From Papiliotrema nemorosa (lineage: Eukaryota; Basidiomycota; Tremellomycetes; Tremellales; Rhynchogastremaceae): a stretch of 64,000 nt of DNA. The notes beneath the pieces were generated by a model. It ran no database searches. It saw only the letters and a program-made list of their open reading frames with translations, and was not told the DNA's origin. Positions 44,853 through 57,045 of this stretch are shown here, in pieces; within the stretch, counting starts at the first letter, position 1, and each line of letters opens with the position of its first letter. The translations under genes were made by a program, and so were the position numbers. Where the stretch lies: assembly GCA_032158125.1 (NCBI GenBank), contig JASKOT010000007.1:124001-188000 (forward strand), given 5' to 3'.

Positions 44853-47800
44853 CTACATACCCCTTCCTCTCCCCCTAAAACCACCCCGCCCTCGACCGCC
44901 AAACCCTCGATCATCAAATCTATCTCCTCTTCCTGCATATCCACCTCGAGGAGCAAATCCTCTAGGCGGGCCTCCAAACCCTCCTCTGCCCATCGAACTA
45001 TCGATCGGTCTGTTTGGAATGGCAGCGGGAGGGGCAAACACTCCCCGAGGACCTGTAGGTGGCGCTTTGGGCCCAGTCGGAGGTGGCTTGCTCGGTATAG
45101 ATGCAGGAGTATGAGGTGGAGGATCCCTCATAGGTAGCACAGGCGGTATACCACCATTTGGCGTATCTGGCAAGAATGTAGACGGCTGCGGGGGCGTCAC
45201 GATTGAGCCGTCAGGCGCTCGAGGTGCAAAAGGAGGAAATCCAGGTGATTCCGATGGCTGACGAGGCATAAATGCGCTGCTGGCTGGAGCGTTAGACTCC
45301 TCACTTGGAGTGAGGGATGTACGCGGAGCAAAGCTGGTAGATCGGGGAACAAACGCCGAACTCGATGGATTTGGAACTTGTTGTTGGGGAAAATACTCCG
45401 ACCGTGGAACGAAACTGGCACTGGGCGTCGCGAGGGATCGAGGAGACTCGGCAGGTAACGGCGTAGAGTTCGAAGCCGGGGTAGCTGGAGCACCATTCGC
45501 CTTGTAAGACGGCAAAAAGTCGGACAAATTCACTCGAGCAGCCTCGACAGCCTCTGCCTTGATCTCCACGGAAGGAGATGCCGATGGAGGGAGAGTAGAC
45601 ACCGGAGGAGACACGCTAGGAAGAGACACCTCGGCCGGTTGAGTACCCTCGGCGGTCGTATCATCGATAGAAGCTGGCTCCTCGGTCACCACCGCTGCCA
45701 AAGGGGCCTCGTCCATCGAGGGCGTCGCGACATCCTGCTTCAACTTTTTCGTCTTCATATATTCCGCAAATGAGACCTTTTTGGGCGGCTCCGGTGTCGG
45801 TTCCCGTACGGGTGTGACTTCTCTCGGCGGTGTTGTTTCTCGGACCGGTTCTTCAACGGGGACGACCGGGTCCACCACCATTTCATCGTCCACGGGAACG
45901 GCCTCCATCGGCTCCGACATCGGTGCCACGACTTGATCAGGAACGACGGCATACGTCTCCTCTTTCTTCATGGGCCTTCTACCCTTGCGAGACGTGAGAT
46001 CCGAAGACAAGGCAGAATCGATAGTGTCATTGCGTCTCGGTGATCCAGACCTGTTGGAAAAGGTAAACTCGTCCATCCAGTCTACCGCGAGGGATTCCTT
46101 GCCCTTCTTCACAATGACCGTATTTGGCAGAGCCTTTGTTACTGCCGAAGGTGAATGCGAAGGAGTCGAAATATGCTCAGATTGTGGAGGCGAGAGTCGT
46201 GACGATCGATCACTGGGTTCATCGGAGTCAGTCGAGTCGCCCGCGCGTTCGATGTTGTAGGGCCGGCCAGCGGGACTTCGTCCCTCACGAGCACGCTTCC
46301 GCGTCCCATGACTCATGTGGCGCTGAGTGTTCCTTTGCGCCTCGATGGGTCCCGATGTGTTCTGAGACTTCTTCCGCGAGGTTTTGACAGGTGTAAGTTC
46401 TTCGGCCTCTGATAGCTCAGAGCGGGGCACCGTGACCGATGTAGCGTCCGAGACAGCCCCATCGTCCTCTTCTTCGCCGACGGTACTCCTGGAAGAGATC
46501 ACTGAAAAGCCTGAGAGAGTCGGAAGCGGTTTCGAGGTTGATATCGCTGGAGTGAGAGGGGAGGAGGGAGGAGGGGTGCGGGCTGGATGAGCAGTCTCTT
46601 CGTCTTCCGAAGCCATCGATACATCTTCCTGGGCCTCATCTTCCGACTGATCGTCACCCTCCACGATGCTGTTATCCTCCTCGTCTCCATCCTCATCAGC
46701 GCTCATGTCCACATCCTCCAACCGCCGCCGTTTTCCCGCTCTGGCCGTGAGAGACTTCCTTTCCAGCTCGGCGGACTTTTGTTGCCGGAACAACCCAGGT
46801 ATCCTCCATCTCTTTGAATCTTCCAGCTCCAGTTCCTTTCGTCTCCAACCACGAACAGCGCCTACCAACCGCCCAAAGTCCACCTTGACCTTGCCCCGCT
46901 CATTCAACTCGACCTCTGGCTCCTTGCCCTGTGCCAGCAACCGCATTTGCGCCAATGTACACATGGCGAGGTTGTCGCAAGCACAAGAGTTGAAAGTACC
47001 GAAGAGATGAGTGAGGACAGTATCGCATTTAGATGCAATCTTCTGGACATCCATGGTGGTGAGGCCAAAGTCGCGTTCCGGTGCAAGATTGGTTAAGACA
47101 GCATTGCGGAGGGCGTGAACGACATGTTGATCATCCCACTCCCATCCTAGCGTAATCTCCTCACCTCGAGCGATACTTCGAGCAGCAAAGACACCGAACT
47201 TGAGCAAAGGACGATGTTCATCATCTTGTTGCAAGAGAATCGGGCGGAGAACAGCATTAGGATGACAGCTGTTTCTCATGAACCGCATGTCAGAGCCATA
47301 CCCGCGAGCGTCAATGACAAGATTGATGGGTGGGCCCAGTGATCGGACGTATGGCTTGGTTGTGCCTAGTCCAGCATATTGGTTTGTTGGATCCCTTCTG
47401 TATGATTCCGAATCCACCACCTCGCCCAAGTATTCTCCAAGCAAACTGCCGAGGCTCGTAGCTTTATCGATGAACACACCATAGATGGCAGGTCGAGCAT
47501 AGACTCCAGCAGACGCGACTTCGGCATAGTCGAGAGGCATGAACGAAGTTGTATCCTCGATTAGTTCTACGTGGGTGCGTGCCGACATTTCGGCCAAATC
47601 TTCGCCGGTGAGTCGGACAGGGGGAACAGGAGGAGCAAGAATGTCAAAGTCGAGCGAAGGGAAGAGGTGATCAGGTGATAAGCGAAGGACACCAGTTTCG
47701 GTGGGCGATGGCAAGCCAGAGGGATTTGTCAAATTCCGTTTCGAATTTCCGACCTCGTCCAATTCTGCGTCCACCCACTCATGGTAAAACTCTGCCATCC

Positions 47801-48935
47801 TTCTGCGGGGCACGACCCCTCTGACCACGTTGACCCTAACCGGGGTGTATTCCAAAGTCCAAGGCTCTACCGTAAAGTACTCGTCGTCGAAATCGACAGG
47901 TGGTAGCGGTTCTTTGAAGACAGGCGGGACTGATGGACCGGGTGTAGGCTCATGAACAGACGGCTTTGACCGAGGTTTGCCAGCGGTGACTTTACGTTTG
48001 GGCTTGGTAGGCTGAACGGTCGCACTCGGGTCCTTTCCAAGATCTGTCATTTGCTGGTCCGTCTCCCCGTCTGTTGCTGTTTGCGTCTGTCGAGGTCGTT
48101 TCCTGCCCTTGGGTCTGCCACTCGGTACGCCTTTTGCCGGATTGAGCAATGATGGAAGGCGGCTCTGCTCGGCGAAAGACGCGAAAGTTTTGGCTTCAGT
48201 CTGTCGAGCTCGTGCCAGCTCTGGATCGACAGGTCTAGGATCGCACAATTCGCAATAGTACTTGTCGGGCGCCGATTCCTCGTCCGTGTAGCCAAAACAG
48301 AGACCATGCTCCCACGCAAAACATCCCTCACATTGGATGGTGAAACCATCATCCTCTTCTATACCGCATATACAACGGATCGTCGTATTGTCCTCCCCCA
48401 TGTAATGAGCCGGGCGATCCGGGTCGGTGCTGTAGCGCCGCGACGGCCCTGCTTTTTCAGTTGTCCTCCTCCGTTTGCCTTTTGTCGATTTCGGCACAGA
48501 TGTGGATGTAGACGCTTTGGGGGAAGGTGAGCGAATGAGAGAAGAAGGGGTGTCCTGGTTAGGTGGCTGAGACGGTGGGAGAGCGGAAGAAGTTGAGGAG
48601 AGTGGTTTGACCAAAGAGGCTTCATCGGGTGGGGTAAAAGGGAACGGGGCAGTGCCCTTTGGTGATATTGATTGCAAGAGAGCGGATTCTGGATGTGGTA
48701 TTGGTTCGACGGCGGCGGCTGCGATGTTTAGCAATAGCGCGACATCTTCATCGGCTTTGACTCCTTCTGTGGTGGTGATAGACTGCGCTTGTTCCTCTTT
48801 GACGACATCCGGCAGGGGCTGCGCTATTGGCGGCAAGGTGGAAGGAGGAGGGGACTGTGCAGGACGAGGAGGCGAACGCGAAGAACCAGCCTCCATGAGT
48901 TGCGGGTCGATGGGTATATCAGGTAGTCCCTCCAT
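44853..48935 (-). CDS. SET3: PHD-finger and SET-domain protein, Set3 type
   Basis: Chromatin protein of the Set3/MLL5 type; yeast Set3 binds H3K4me2 through its PHD finger and organises a histone deacetylase complex. One uninterrupted frame gives 1,360 residues. The PHD finger is near residues 185-235 (RCICGIEEDDGFTIQCEGCF, WEHGLCFGY, YYCELCDPRP). The SET domain, about residues 480-620, has GSLLGEYLGEVVD, YGSDMRFMRNSCHPNAVLRP and ITLGWEWDDQH. A long disordered Ser/Pro/Glu region follows. The tail is Gly/Arg/Phe-rich with RGG-like repeats (RGGFGGPPRGFAPRGGY, GRGRGGFRGRGRGM). The start at 48935 is the first ATG. A 5' leader intron is likely at 48953-49035 (GTACGT donor, CTGACTTTACAG acceptor). 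Confidence 0.9.
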   Translation of the reverse strand: MEGLPDIPIDPQLMEAGSSRSPPRPAQSPPPSTLPPIAQPLPDVVKEEQAQSITTTEGVKADEDVALLLNIAAAAVEPIPHPESALLQSISPKGTAPFPFTPPDEASLVKPLSSTSSALPPSQPPNQDTPSSLIRSPSPKASTSTSVPKSTKGKRRRTTEKAGPSRRYSTDPDRPAHYMGEDNTTIRCICGIEEDDGFTIQCEGCFAWEHGLCFGYTDEESAPDKYYCELCDPRPVDPELARARQTEAKTFASFAEQSRLPSLLNPAKGVPSGRPKGRKRPRQTQTATDGETDQQMTDLGKDPSATVQPTKPKRKVTAGKPRSKPSVHEPTPGPSVPPVFKEPLPPVDFDDEYFTVEPWTLEYTPVRVNVVRGVVPRRRMAEFYHEWVDAELDEVGNSKRNLTNPSGLPSPTETGVLRLSPDHLFPSLDFDILAPPVPPVRLTGEDLAEMSARTHVELIEDTTSFMPLDYAEVASAGVYARPAIYGVFIDKATSLGSLLGEYLGEVVDSESYRRDPTNQYAGLGTTKPYVRSLGPPINLVIDARGYGSDMRFMRNSCHPNAVLRPILLQQDDEHRPLLKFGVFAARSIARGEEITLGWEWDDQHVVHALRNAVLTNLAPERDFGLTTMDVQKIASKCDTVLTHLFGTFNSCACDNLAMCTLAQMRLLAQGKEPEVELNERGKVKVDFGRLVGAVRGWRRKELELEDSKRWRIPGLFRQQKSAELERKSLTARAGKRRRLEDVDMSADEDGDEEDNSIVEGDDQSEDEAQEDVSMASEDEETAHPARTPPPSSPLTPAISTSKPLPTLSGFSVISSRSTVGEEEDDGAVSDATSVTVPRSELSEAEELTPVKTSRKKSQNTSGPIEAQRNTQRHMSHGTRKRAREGRSPAGRPYNIERAGDSTDSDEPSDRSSRLSPPQSEHISTPSHSPSAVTKALPNTVIVKKGKESLAVDWMDEFTFSNRSGSPRRNDTIDSALSSDLTSRKGRRPMKKEETYAVVPDQVVAPMSEPMEAVPVDDEMVVDPVVPVEEPVRETTPPREVTPVREPTPEPPKKVSFAEYMKTKKLKQDVATPSMDEAPLAAVVTEEPASIDDTTAEGTQPAEVSLPSVSPPVSTLPPSASPSVEIKAEAVEAARVNLSDFLPSYKANGAPATPASNSTPLPAESPRSLATPSASFVPRSEYFPQQQVPNPSSSAFVPRSTSFAPRTSLTPSEESNAPASSAFMPRQPSESPGFPPFAPRAPDGSIVTPPQPSTFLPDTPNGGIPPVLPMRDPPPHTPASIPSKPPPTGPKAPPTGPRGVFAPPAAIPNRPIDSSMGRGGFGGPPRGFAPRGGYAGRGDRFDDRGFGGRGRGGFRGRGRGM

Positions 48936-49478
48936 TCTGGGCAATCACCCTTCTGTAAAGTCAGAAGATGCGAGGTAGAATGTAAAGAAAGATTGGCGAG
49001 CCAGAAGAGTCACGACAGGATGGTCATGCACGTACAGGCTGGGCTGATTCGCGGACAAAGGGGATCGATCCAAAGGGGGACGAGCGAATCGACGAACGGA
49101 GGAGGGGTGGAAAGTGTCGAATTATGATTGACTATCCAGATCAGCGTCGATCCTGTTACGAGCGACGTTTACCCACAGCACGAGCATAGAGTAATGGAAT
49201 TATAGCCGAGACGAAGGGGTGGTTGGGGTGGTCCTTGTTGCTCAGCGATACGCGTTCATGTATTCACGCTCGCAAAAGGGGGGACAGGGGGGTTTTGCGT
49301 CAAAAAGTGTCGAAATGGGATATTTCGTCGTGCTGTTTTCCGAGCAAATTCAAGGTGCAGCGATGCGGGAAAAGTCGATAGCGGGACCCGATGATGGTTT
49401 TGAGGCTCGACGATACCGAGGAACGTTGACAGTTGGAAAGGGGATTAATAGTACAAAGAGATGGGAAGGGGATGAAGA

Positions 49479-49500
49479 GGGGGGGGGGGGAGGGGAGGGG
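49479..49500 (+). repeat. Poly-G tract, potential G-quadruplex
   Basis: Twelve consecutive G followed by A-GGGG-A-GGGG. This has enough G runs for an intramolecular G-quadruplex and sits in the SET3/BRR2 divergent promoter, about 470 bp upstream of the BRR2 start. Confidence 0.7.
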
Positions 49501-49581
49501 GACCTTTGACTCGCTCTGGTGCTCTGCTGGGTTGCAAACAATTGAAAAGGGCAAAGCCATCGGGTGGCAAAAAAAATGTTG

Positions 49582-49595
49582 CCCCCCCCCCCCCC
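49582..49595 (+). repeat. Poly-C tract facing the poly-G tract
   Basis: Fourteen consecutive C, 91 bp downstream of the poly-G run. Together they form an inverted mononucleotide repeat that could pair as a long-loop hairpin on either strand. Confidence 0.7.
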
Positions 49596-49967
49596 TTGGT
49601 GAGCTAAAATGGGTGGCGCGTTTATGGGGCGAGTATCGGGTGGCAAAAGTTGCGATAATTACCCCTTTGAGCAATTTTCATCGGCAAGAACTCACAAAGT
49701 GGCACTTTTGGAAACCACCTCGTCCTCGTTGAATCTCCTTCAACCTATCCTACTCCCTTCTACCATCCCCTCCTCACCCCTCAAAAGTCCGTGTTCAACG
49801 TCGGACCGGCACCGGACAGATAGAACCTCTCATTTCGCTTGTACAGTATACCCTAGACTGGTCGTCAAGTCTCGGTCCACGACGATTCGATCGTCGAATT
49901 AATTCCAGGCTCAATCGGTAGCCCGAATTACCTTCTACACCCAATCAGCCTGTAAGCAACGATCATA

Positions 49968-52900
49968 ATGTCGGGGCAAAAGAAAGGGAGGGACTTGTCC
50001 CAGTTCAATTATGGGGCGATGAGTAGTCTGGTCGTGAACCAAGGTACGTGTCTCGACTTGATGAATCAATAATCTCCGCTGACGAACCCAGATCGAAGTG
50101 TCTTGCGACAAGATGAACCGACCGGTGCGCCAGAATCTCTCGTCGGGAGAATCAATCTCAAGGACATGGGATCTCGCGCAACTCGGGAGACCCCGAAAGA
50201 TCTGGAGAAGAAGAAGCAAAAGGCAAAGCTGTCATCTGCCGACGAGGTTGAACGCCAAATCCGCCGACAACAAGAGAAGACTACCGCAAAGTTTGGAGCG
50301 GCGGATATTCTGGAAAGTGTGGCTCAGATGGAAGGATTGCGGTATCGTCCGAGAACAATGGAGACTCGAGAGGTGTATGAGCTGTTGTTGGGGTTGGTTC
50401 ACTCGACTCTGGGTGATCAAACGCAAGAGGTCATTCGATCTGCAGCAGACACCGTTTTGGAGAGTCTGAAGAGCGAGGACCTCAAGGAGTTTGATCAACG
50501 GAAAGAGGTCCAGAGTGTCCTCGGTCAATTGCAGGAGGAGACATGGAATCAGCTGATCAACCTGGGGAAGAAGATCACCGATTACGGAGAAGAGGAAGAG
50601 GCGCCTCAGGGTGATGATCGTGAACGAGCGGTAGACGGAGAAGGAGTCGCCGTGCTGTTCGAGGACGACGAGGATGACGAGGACGAGGAGCAGGCGTTCG
50701 AGGTCAAGGGACGAGACTCTGATGAAGACGGCGAGGAAGATGAAGAGGATGAGGAAGAGGGATCAGACGAGGATGAAGATGAAGCCATGGATGAGGATGA
50801 CGCGCTCGTTCTCGGCAAAGAAGGAAAGACACGCAAGGAGAAATCTGACAGGATATCGCCTCACGATATCGACGGTTTCTGGCTTCAACGTCTTATCGGT
50901 GCTTCATACCCTGACCCTGTTCAATCTTCCGATTTCACCACTCGTGCACTAGAACTGCTTGGATCGGAAGCCGAATTGAGAGACCTGGAAAACGCCTTGG
51001 CCGAGATGTTTGGATACGAAAATTTCGAATTGGTCGCTACGCTCACCAAAAACCGGGAGGTCATCGTGTGGTGCACCAAGCTGGCTAGGAGTAGCGAGGA
51101 CGAGAAGCACGACATTGAAGTCGCCATGAGAGAAAAAGGTGTTGGATGGATCTTGCGGGACTTGAAGGGAGCTAGGCAAGCGCAAGAAGCAGAGGAAGCG
51201 GCGGAAGTGGCTGTCCCCACCAAGGCAAACCTCGCTCCTGGTTCTGTGGCCAAACCTAGGCAGATCATCGACATCGATTCACTCATCTTCACCGAGGGTG
51301 GACATTTGATGTCGAGGAAGAAGGTCAAGCTGCCAGAAGGATCGTTCAAAAGGCAATTCAAGGGCTACGAGGAGATTCACGTGCCAGAGCCAAAGAGGAG
51401 ACAGGCTGGCACCAACGAGTACATTCCGGTCAGCAAGATGCCCGCATGGACACAGCCTGTCTGGCAAAGCGTCAAAGCGACTACTCTCAACCCTATCCAA
51501 TCCCGTGTTTATCCCATTGCCTTTGAGACGAGTGAACCAATGCTCATCTGTGCGCCTACTGGCGCGGGAAAGGTGAGTTCCATCTAGCTGCATAATGACC
51601 TTGCTCATTGTACAGACCAATTGTGCTGCCCTCGCCATGCTCCGCACGATAGGGCAATTCCGCGATCCGGACACTGGTGTTATCGACCGGGATTCGTTCA
51701 AGATCATCTATGTCTCCCCCATGAAAGCTTTGGTACAGGAGCAAGTAGCTGCTTTCGGCAAACGATTCGCTGCTCTGGATATCAAAGTTGCGGAGTTGAC
51801 AGGTGACAGCCAGTTGACCAAGCAACAAATCTCCGAGACTCAGATTATCGTCACCACTCCCGAGAAATGGGATGTCATAACCCGAAAGTCCACCGATACT
51901 TCTTACACCAACCTCGTCCGACTGATCATCGTCGACGAGATCCACTTGTTGCATGATGACCGAGGACCGGTCCTCGAGTCGATCTTGGCCCGAACAATAA
52001 GGAGAATGGACCAGACCCACGACGAGGTCCGAGTTGTCGGTCTGTCTGCTACCTTGCCCAACTACAAGGATGTCGCAGCCTTCCTCCGAGTGGACGTGGA
52101 TAGAGGATTGTTCTTCTTCGACGCCACTTACCGACCTGTCGGATTGAAGCAGCAATTCATCGGTGTTACGGAAAAGAAGGCAATCAAGAGGTTGCAGACG
52201 ATCAACGAGGTGTGTTATGAGAAGGTTCTCAATCAGGCCGGAAAATCGCAGACCCTCGTCTTTGTTCATTCTCGAAAGGAGACGGCCAAGACGGCCAAAT
52301 TCTTGCGAGACATGGCTATGGAGAAGGAAACCTTGGCGCAATTCATCAATCCCGAAGGAGCGAGTCGAGAGGTTTTACTTCACGAGGCAAACGAGTCGAA
52401 AGACTTCAACTTGAAGGACATTCTTCCTTTCGGATTCGGTATTCACCACGCCGGTATGTCGCGAGAGGATCGATCAACGGTCGAAGAATTATTCTTGGAT
52501 GGTCATATTCAAGTGCTTGTCTGCACGGCTACTCTGGCTTGGGGTGTTAATTTGCCTGCACACACGGTTATCATTAAAGGTACACAAGTGTACAACCCGG
52601 AGAAGGGCAAGTGGGCAGAACTCTCCCCTCAAGATGTTTTGCAAATGTTGGGTCGAGCTGGTCGACCTCAGTTCGACACATACGGAGAGGGTATCATTAT
52701 CACCAACCACGGAGAGCTGCAATACTACACGAGTCTGCTTAATCAGCAACTCCCCATCGAGAGTCAGTTCGTGTCGAGGATGGTGGACAACCTGAACGCC
52801 GAAATCGTGCTTGGTACAGTCAGAAATCGAGACGAGGGTGTCCAATGGCTCGGATATACATACTTGTACGTCTTCACATTGCCCTCTGGTGTCGCCACGT

Positions 52901-55900
52901 GTGCTGACCAAAAAGATATGTACGAATGGTTGGATCTCCTGCACTGTATAATGTCGGCGCGGACTACTTGGAAGGCGATCCAAGCTTGGTGCAGAAGCGA
53001 GGTGAGTTACCGACAGCACATGGTCGATGAGACTGACTAGTCAGCGGACTTGATCCACTCTGCTGCGGTTCTACTTGAGAAAGGAGGATTGATCCGATAT
53101 GATCGAAATACTGGAGTCTTTCAAAGCACTGATCTTGGTCGAATCGCTTCGCACTACTATGTCGCCTATTCTTCCATGTCGGTCTACAACAAGCACCTGA
53201 AGCCCAACCTTTCTCTGCTTGACCTGTTCCGAGTCTTCGCATTGTCCAACGAGTTCAAGCTCATCCCGGTCCGGCAGGAGGAAAAGCTCGAGCTCGCCAA
53301 GCTTCTCGAGCGGGTCCCCATACCTGTCAAGGAAGGCGTCGACGAGCCGGTCTCAAAGGTCAATATGCTGCTGCAGGCCTACATCTCGCAGCTTAAATTG
53401 AGCGGTTTCGACATCGTCACCGACATGGTGTTCATCCAGCAATCAGCTGGACGAATCTTGCGGGCCATGTTTGAAATCTGCCTCAAGAAAGGCTGGGCCG
53501 GACCTATGCGAGCAGCGTTGGATCTATGTAAGATGGTTGAGAGGCGCATGTGGAAGACAATGAGTCCTCTCCGGCAATTCCCCCGGGTCCGAAGCGAGAT
53601 CATCACCAAAGCCGAGAGGAAGGATTTCCCTTGGCACCGATACTTCGACCTGGATGCTGCAGAACTCGGCGAGTTGATTGGTTTGCCTAAATCAGGTCAA
53701 TTAATCCGATCCCTGGTCGATAAATTCCCTCGACTGGATCTTCAAGCTCATGTCTTACCTTTGACGCGGTCTCTGCTCAAGATCAACGTCACCATCACGC
53801 CTGATTTCGCTTGGGATCGAGATATCCACGGCGCATCACAAGCATTCTGGATCATCGTGGAGGATGTTGATGGAGAGAACATTCTCTACCACGACAGTTT
53901 TGTTCTTCGAGAGCGATTCGCTCAAGACGAGCACTATGTCACCATCACCGTACCCATCTCCGAGCCGGTTCCGCCCAACTACTACATCTCTGTCATCTCC
54001 GACCGATGGCTGCAATCAGAGACTAGACTCCCCATCTCATTCCAGCATCTCATCCGGCCCGAACCTTTCCCACCACACACTGCCCTGCTCGACCTTCAAC
54101 CCCTTCCCAAGTCTGCCCTGCACAACAAGGCATACGAGGATCTTTATCCTTTCGAGTCGTTCAACAAGATCCAAACGCAAGTCTTCCAGGCTCTTTTCGC
54201 ATCGGACGACAATGTCTTCATTGGTGCCCCAGCAGGGTCAGGGAAGACAATCTGTGCCGAATTCGCCCTCTTGCGACTGTGGTCGAAACGGGATCCACCG
54301 AGGGCAGTCTGTATCGAGCCATATCAAGAAATGGTCGATTTGCGAGTTGGTGAATGGTCAGAGAAGTTCTCTGATCTCAACAAAGAGGTTGTTGCCCTCA
54401 CTGGGGAATCTACGGCTGATCTGGCTCTGCTGCGAAAGGCCGACGTGGTCGTTTGTACTCCCAGCCAGTGGGACTTGCTGTCGAGGAGATGGAAGACGAG
54501 GAAAGACGTGCAAAACATTGGTCTGCTCATCGCCGATGAGCTGCAATTGATTGGAGGAGATGTCGGGTCAACATACGAGGTCGTCGTCTCTCGAACCCGA
54601 TACGTCTCGCAACAAACCGGCACACCCACCCGGATCGTCGCTTGCTCCGTCTCGCTCTCGAACGCTCGAGATTTGGGTGACTGGATCGGTGCATCGTCGC
54701 AGACCATCTTCAATTTCTCTCCCGCCGCTCGGCCACTGCCGCTGGAGGTGCACCTTCAATCGTTCAATGTCCCCCATTTCCCATCTCTCATGCTCGCAAT
54801 GGCCAAGCCAGCTTACCTCGCGATGGTCGAGCATGCCGCCGGTCGACCGACCATCTGCTTTGTCGCTTCGAGAAAGCAATGCAAGCTCACCGCAAACGAC
54901 ATACTCACCTATTGTCTCGCCGACGAGGACGAGTACCGATTCCTGGCCGTCGAGCCGGAAGAGCTGGAACCTCACCTGGAACGACTGCAGGATCGAGACC
55001 TCGCCGAGACGCTCAAATACGGTATTGGATACTACCACGAAGCGCTTTCGAAGCTGGACAAGAGGATCGTCACTGCATTGTTCGAGGAGGGAGCTATCAA
55101 ATGCCTCATCGCATCCAAGGACACTGCTTGGTCATTGCCAGTCACCGCTTTCATGGTCGTCATCATGGGTGTCCAGTCTTTCGACGGTCAAGAGCATCGA
55201 TATGTTGATTACGCCATTGCCGATGTCTTGCAAATGATGGGTCGAGCTTGTCGACCTATGGTCGATACAACGAGTCGTTGTGTGCTCATGTGCCAACAAA
55301 CAAGGAAAGACTTCTTCAAAAAGTTCTTGAACGAGGCGTTGCCTGTGGAATCTAGCTTGCCGAATTACCTGCATGATCATTTCAACGCGGAGATCGTCGC
55401 CAAGACCATCGAGAACAAACAAGATGCCGTGGATTGGTGTACATGGACTTGGTTCTACAGGCGGTTGATGCAGAATCCAGGAGTGAGTCAAGGTCTTCAA
55501 CGTGGAGAATAATTAGCTGACACACAGTTCTACAACCTCCAAGGTACCACACCCACACATGTTGCCGACTACCTCTCGGAACTGGTGGAGTCGACCATTA
55601 ACGACTTGGTCAACTCCGACTGTATCATTGTTCAAGACGATATGGACACTCTCCCCAACAATTTGGGTATGATCGCCTCTTTCTACTATATTTCCTACGT
55701 CACCGTCGAGACCTTCTCTGCTTCGATCAAGGAGACGACCAAGCTCAAGGGTCTGCTCGAAATCGTATCTTCCGCTCACGAGTTCGAGACGATACCTATT
55801 CGACACCACGAGGATACGCTCTTGGAGAGAATATATGATCGAGTTCCTGTGAAGGTTGCCAAGGCAGACTACAACTCGCCCTACTTTAAGACTTTCCTCC

Positions 55901-56712
55901 TCCTTCAAGCACATTTCAGCCGAATGACTCTTCCTCCGGATCTTGCCATAGATCAAGCCGCTATCCTGGGCAAGGTCACGGGTCTGCTGTCAGCTTGCGT
56001 GGATGTCATGTCGAGTAAATCGTTCTTGGGTTGTCTTGGGGCCATGGACTTGTCCCAGATGTGCGTTCAAGCCATCTGGGACAGGGACAGTCCGTTGAAA
56101 CAGGTGCCGTACTTTGAGGCAGACGTTTTGGCCAGGTTTGCCAAGAAGAAGTTGGACTCGGTGTATGATATCATGGAGCTGGAGGATGATGAGCGAAACG
56201 ACTTGCTTCAGATGAACGACCGGCAACTGTGAGTGGATGCGTTGAACCTATTACGAGTCGAACTGACGAGCAGCGCACGAGTGGCCAAGTTTGTCAACTC
56301 GTACCCCAACATCGAGGTCACTTATGCCGTGGAAGATGCCTCTTCGCTTACCTCTTCCGACTCTGTCACCCTCAATGTCACTCTTGACCGAGAAGCAGAC
56401 GAGGAGAACCCAGATGATCAAGTGGCCGATGCTCCTCATTTCCCTCACCGAAAGATGGTTTCGTGGTGGTTGGTGGTCGGAGATACAAAGACGAAACAGC
56501 TACACGCCATCAAGAAGGTTACGGTGAAGGGTAAACTGGAAACCAAGCTTGAATTCAGTCTGCCTCAAGGTCAATGGGACTTGAAGTTGTATTTGATCTG
56601 CGATTCGTATTCTGGAGCGGATCAAGATTTCGACTTGGAGACTCTGAATGTGGCGGAAGGAGAAGATTCGGACGACGATGATGATAGTGATGATGCGATG
56701 GATGAGGATTAG
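49968..56712 (+). CDS. BRR2: Spliceosomal RNA helicase BRR2
   Basis: U5 snRNP Ski2-like helicase that unwinds U4/U6 during spliceosome activation in the nucleus. Seven exons (49968-50043, 50092-51572, 51616-52865, 52916-53001, 53045-55482, 55528-56228, 56274-56712) give 2,156 residues, the usual length. The N-terminal region begins [20 protein letters not shown] and contains a PWI-like part and an acidic tract ([14 protein letters not shown]). Helicase cassette 1 is intact: APTGAGKTN across an intron, and DEIHLLHD. Cassette 2 has GAPAGSGKT but a degenerate DELQ in place of the DExH box, as is normal for this protein. Two Sec63-like units follow the cassettes. The C-terminus is acidic ([15 protein letters not shown]). 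Confidence 0.97.
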
Positions 56713-57045
56713 GGTGATATCCGGGTAAGGGGGTCATAGACGTCAAGAAGAAGGATCGGTCAGTGTGTAGTAGATCGTACAATGCATTTTATACCCAGTT
56801 TGCAGCGGCGGTCAATATGTACTAAAGAGTACAGTATAGATCGAGTTCGGAGATCGATCACATACTCGTACTCGACGGCTAATCAGACTCTCAACCGCCT
56901 GAAATGTCGCCCGCCAAACCGCGAATAGTTGCAGTGTTTCACATGCTTCAGCGTCTCCTCTCCGATACAGGAGCGTTATGAAGACGACGATTATCTTTGA
57001 TTGCATTCCATGAAAATCTCCCTTGATACATCATAGGCTTGATTA
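56713..57045. other. Intergenic between convergent BRR2 and CSC1-like genes
   Basis: About 333 bp of shared 3' flank between the BRR2 and CSC1-like stops. I see no gene, RNA or repeat. Confidence 0.4.

Larger units (their letters stand above)
48936..49967. other. Divergent SET3/BRR2 promoter with poly-G and poly-C tracts
   Basis: About 1 kb between divergent starts. It includes a likely SET3-side 5' leader intron, a G-rich tract at 49479-49500 and a 14-base C tract at 49582-49595. No gene is seen; open frames here come from low-complexity sequence. Confidence 0.55.

Noticed and set aside
51556..52341. 261-codon open frame on the minus strand over BRR2
   Set aside because: It is antisense to helicase cassette 1 of BRR2, which is conserved on the plus strand; low stop density from codon bias explains it.
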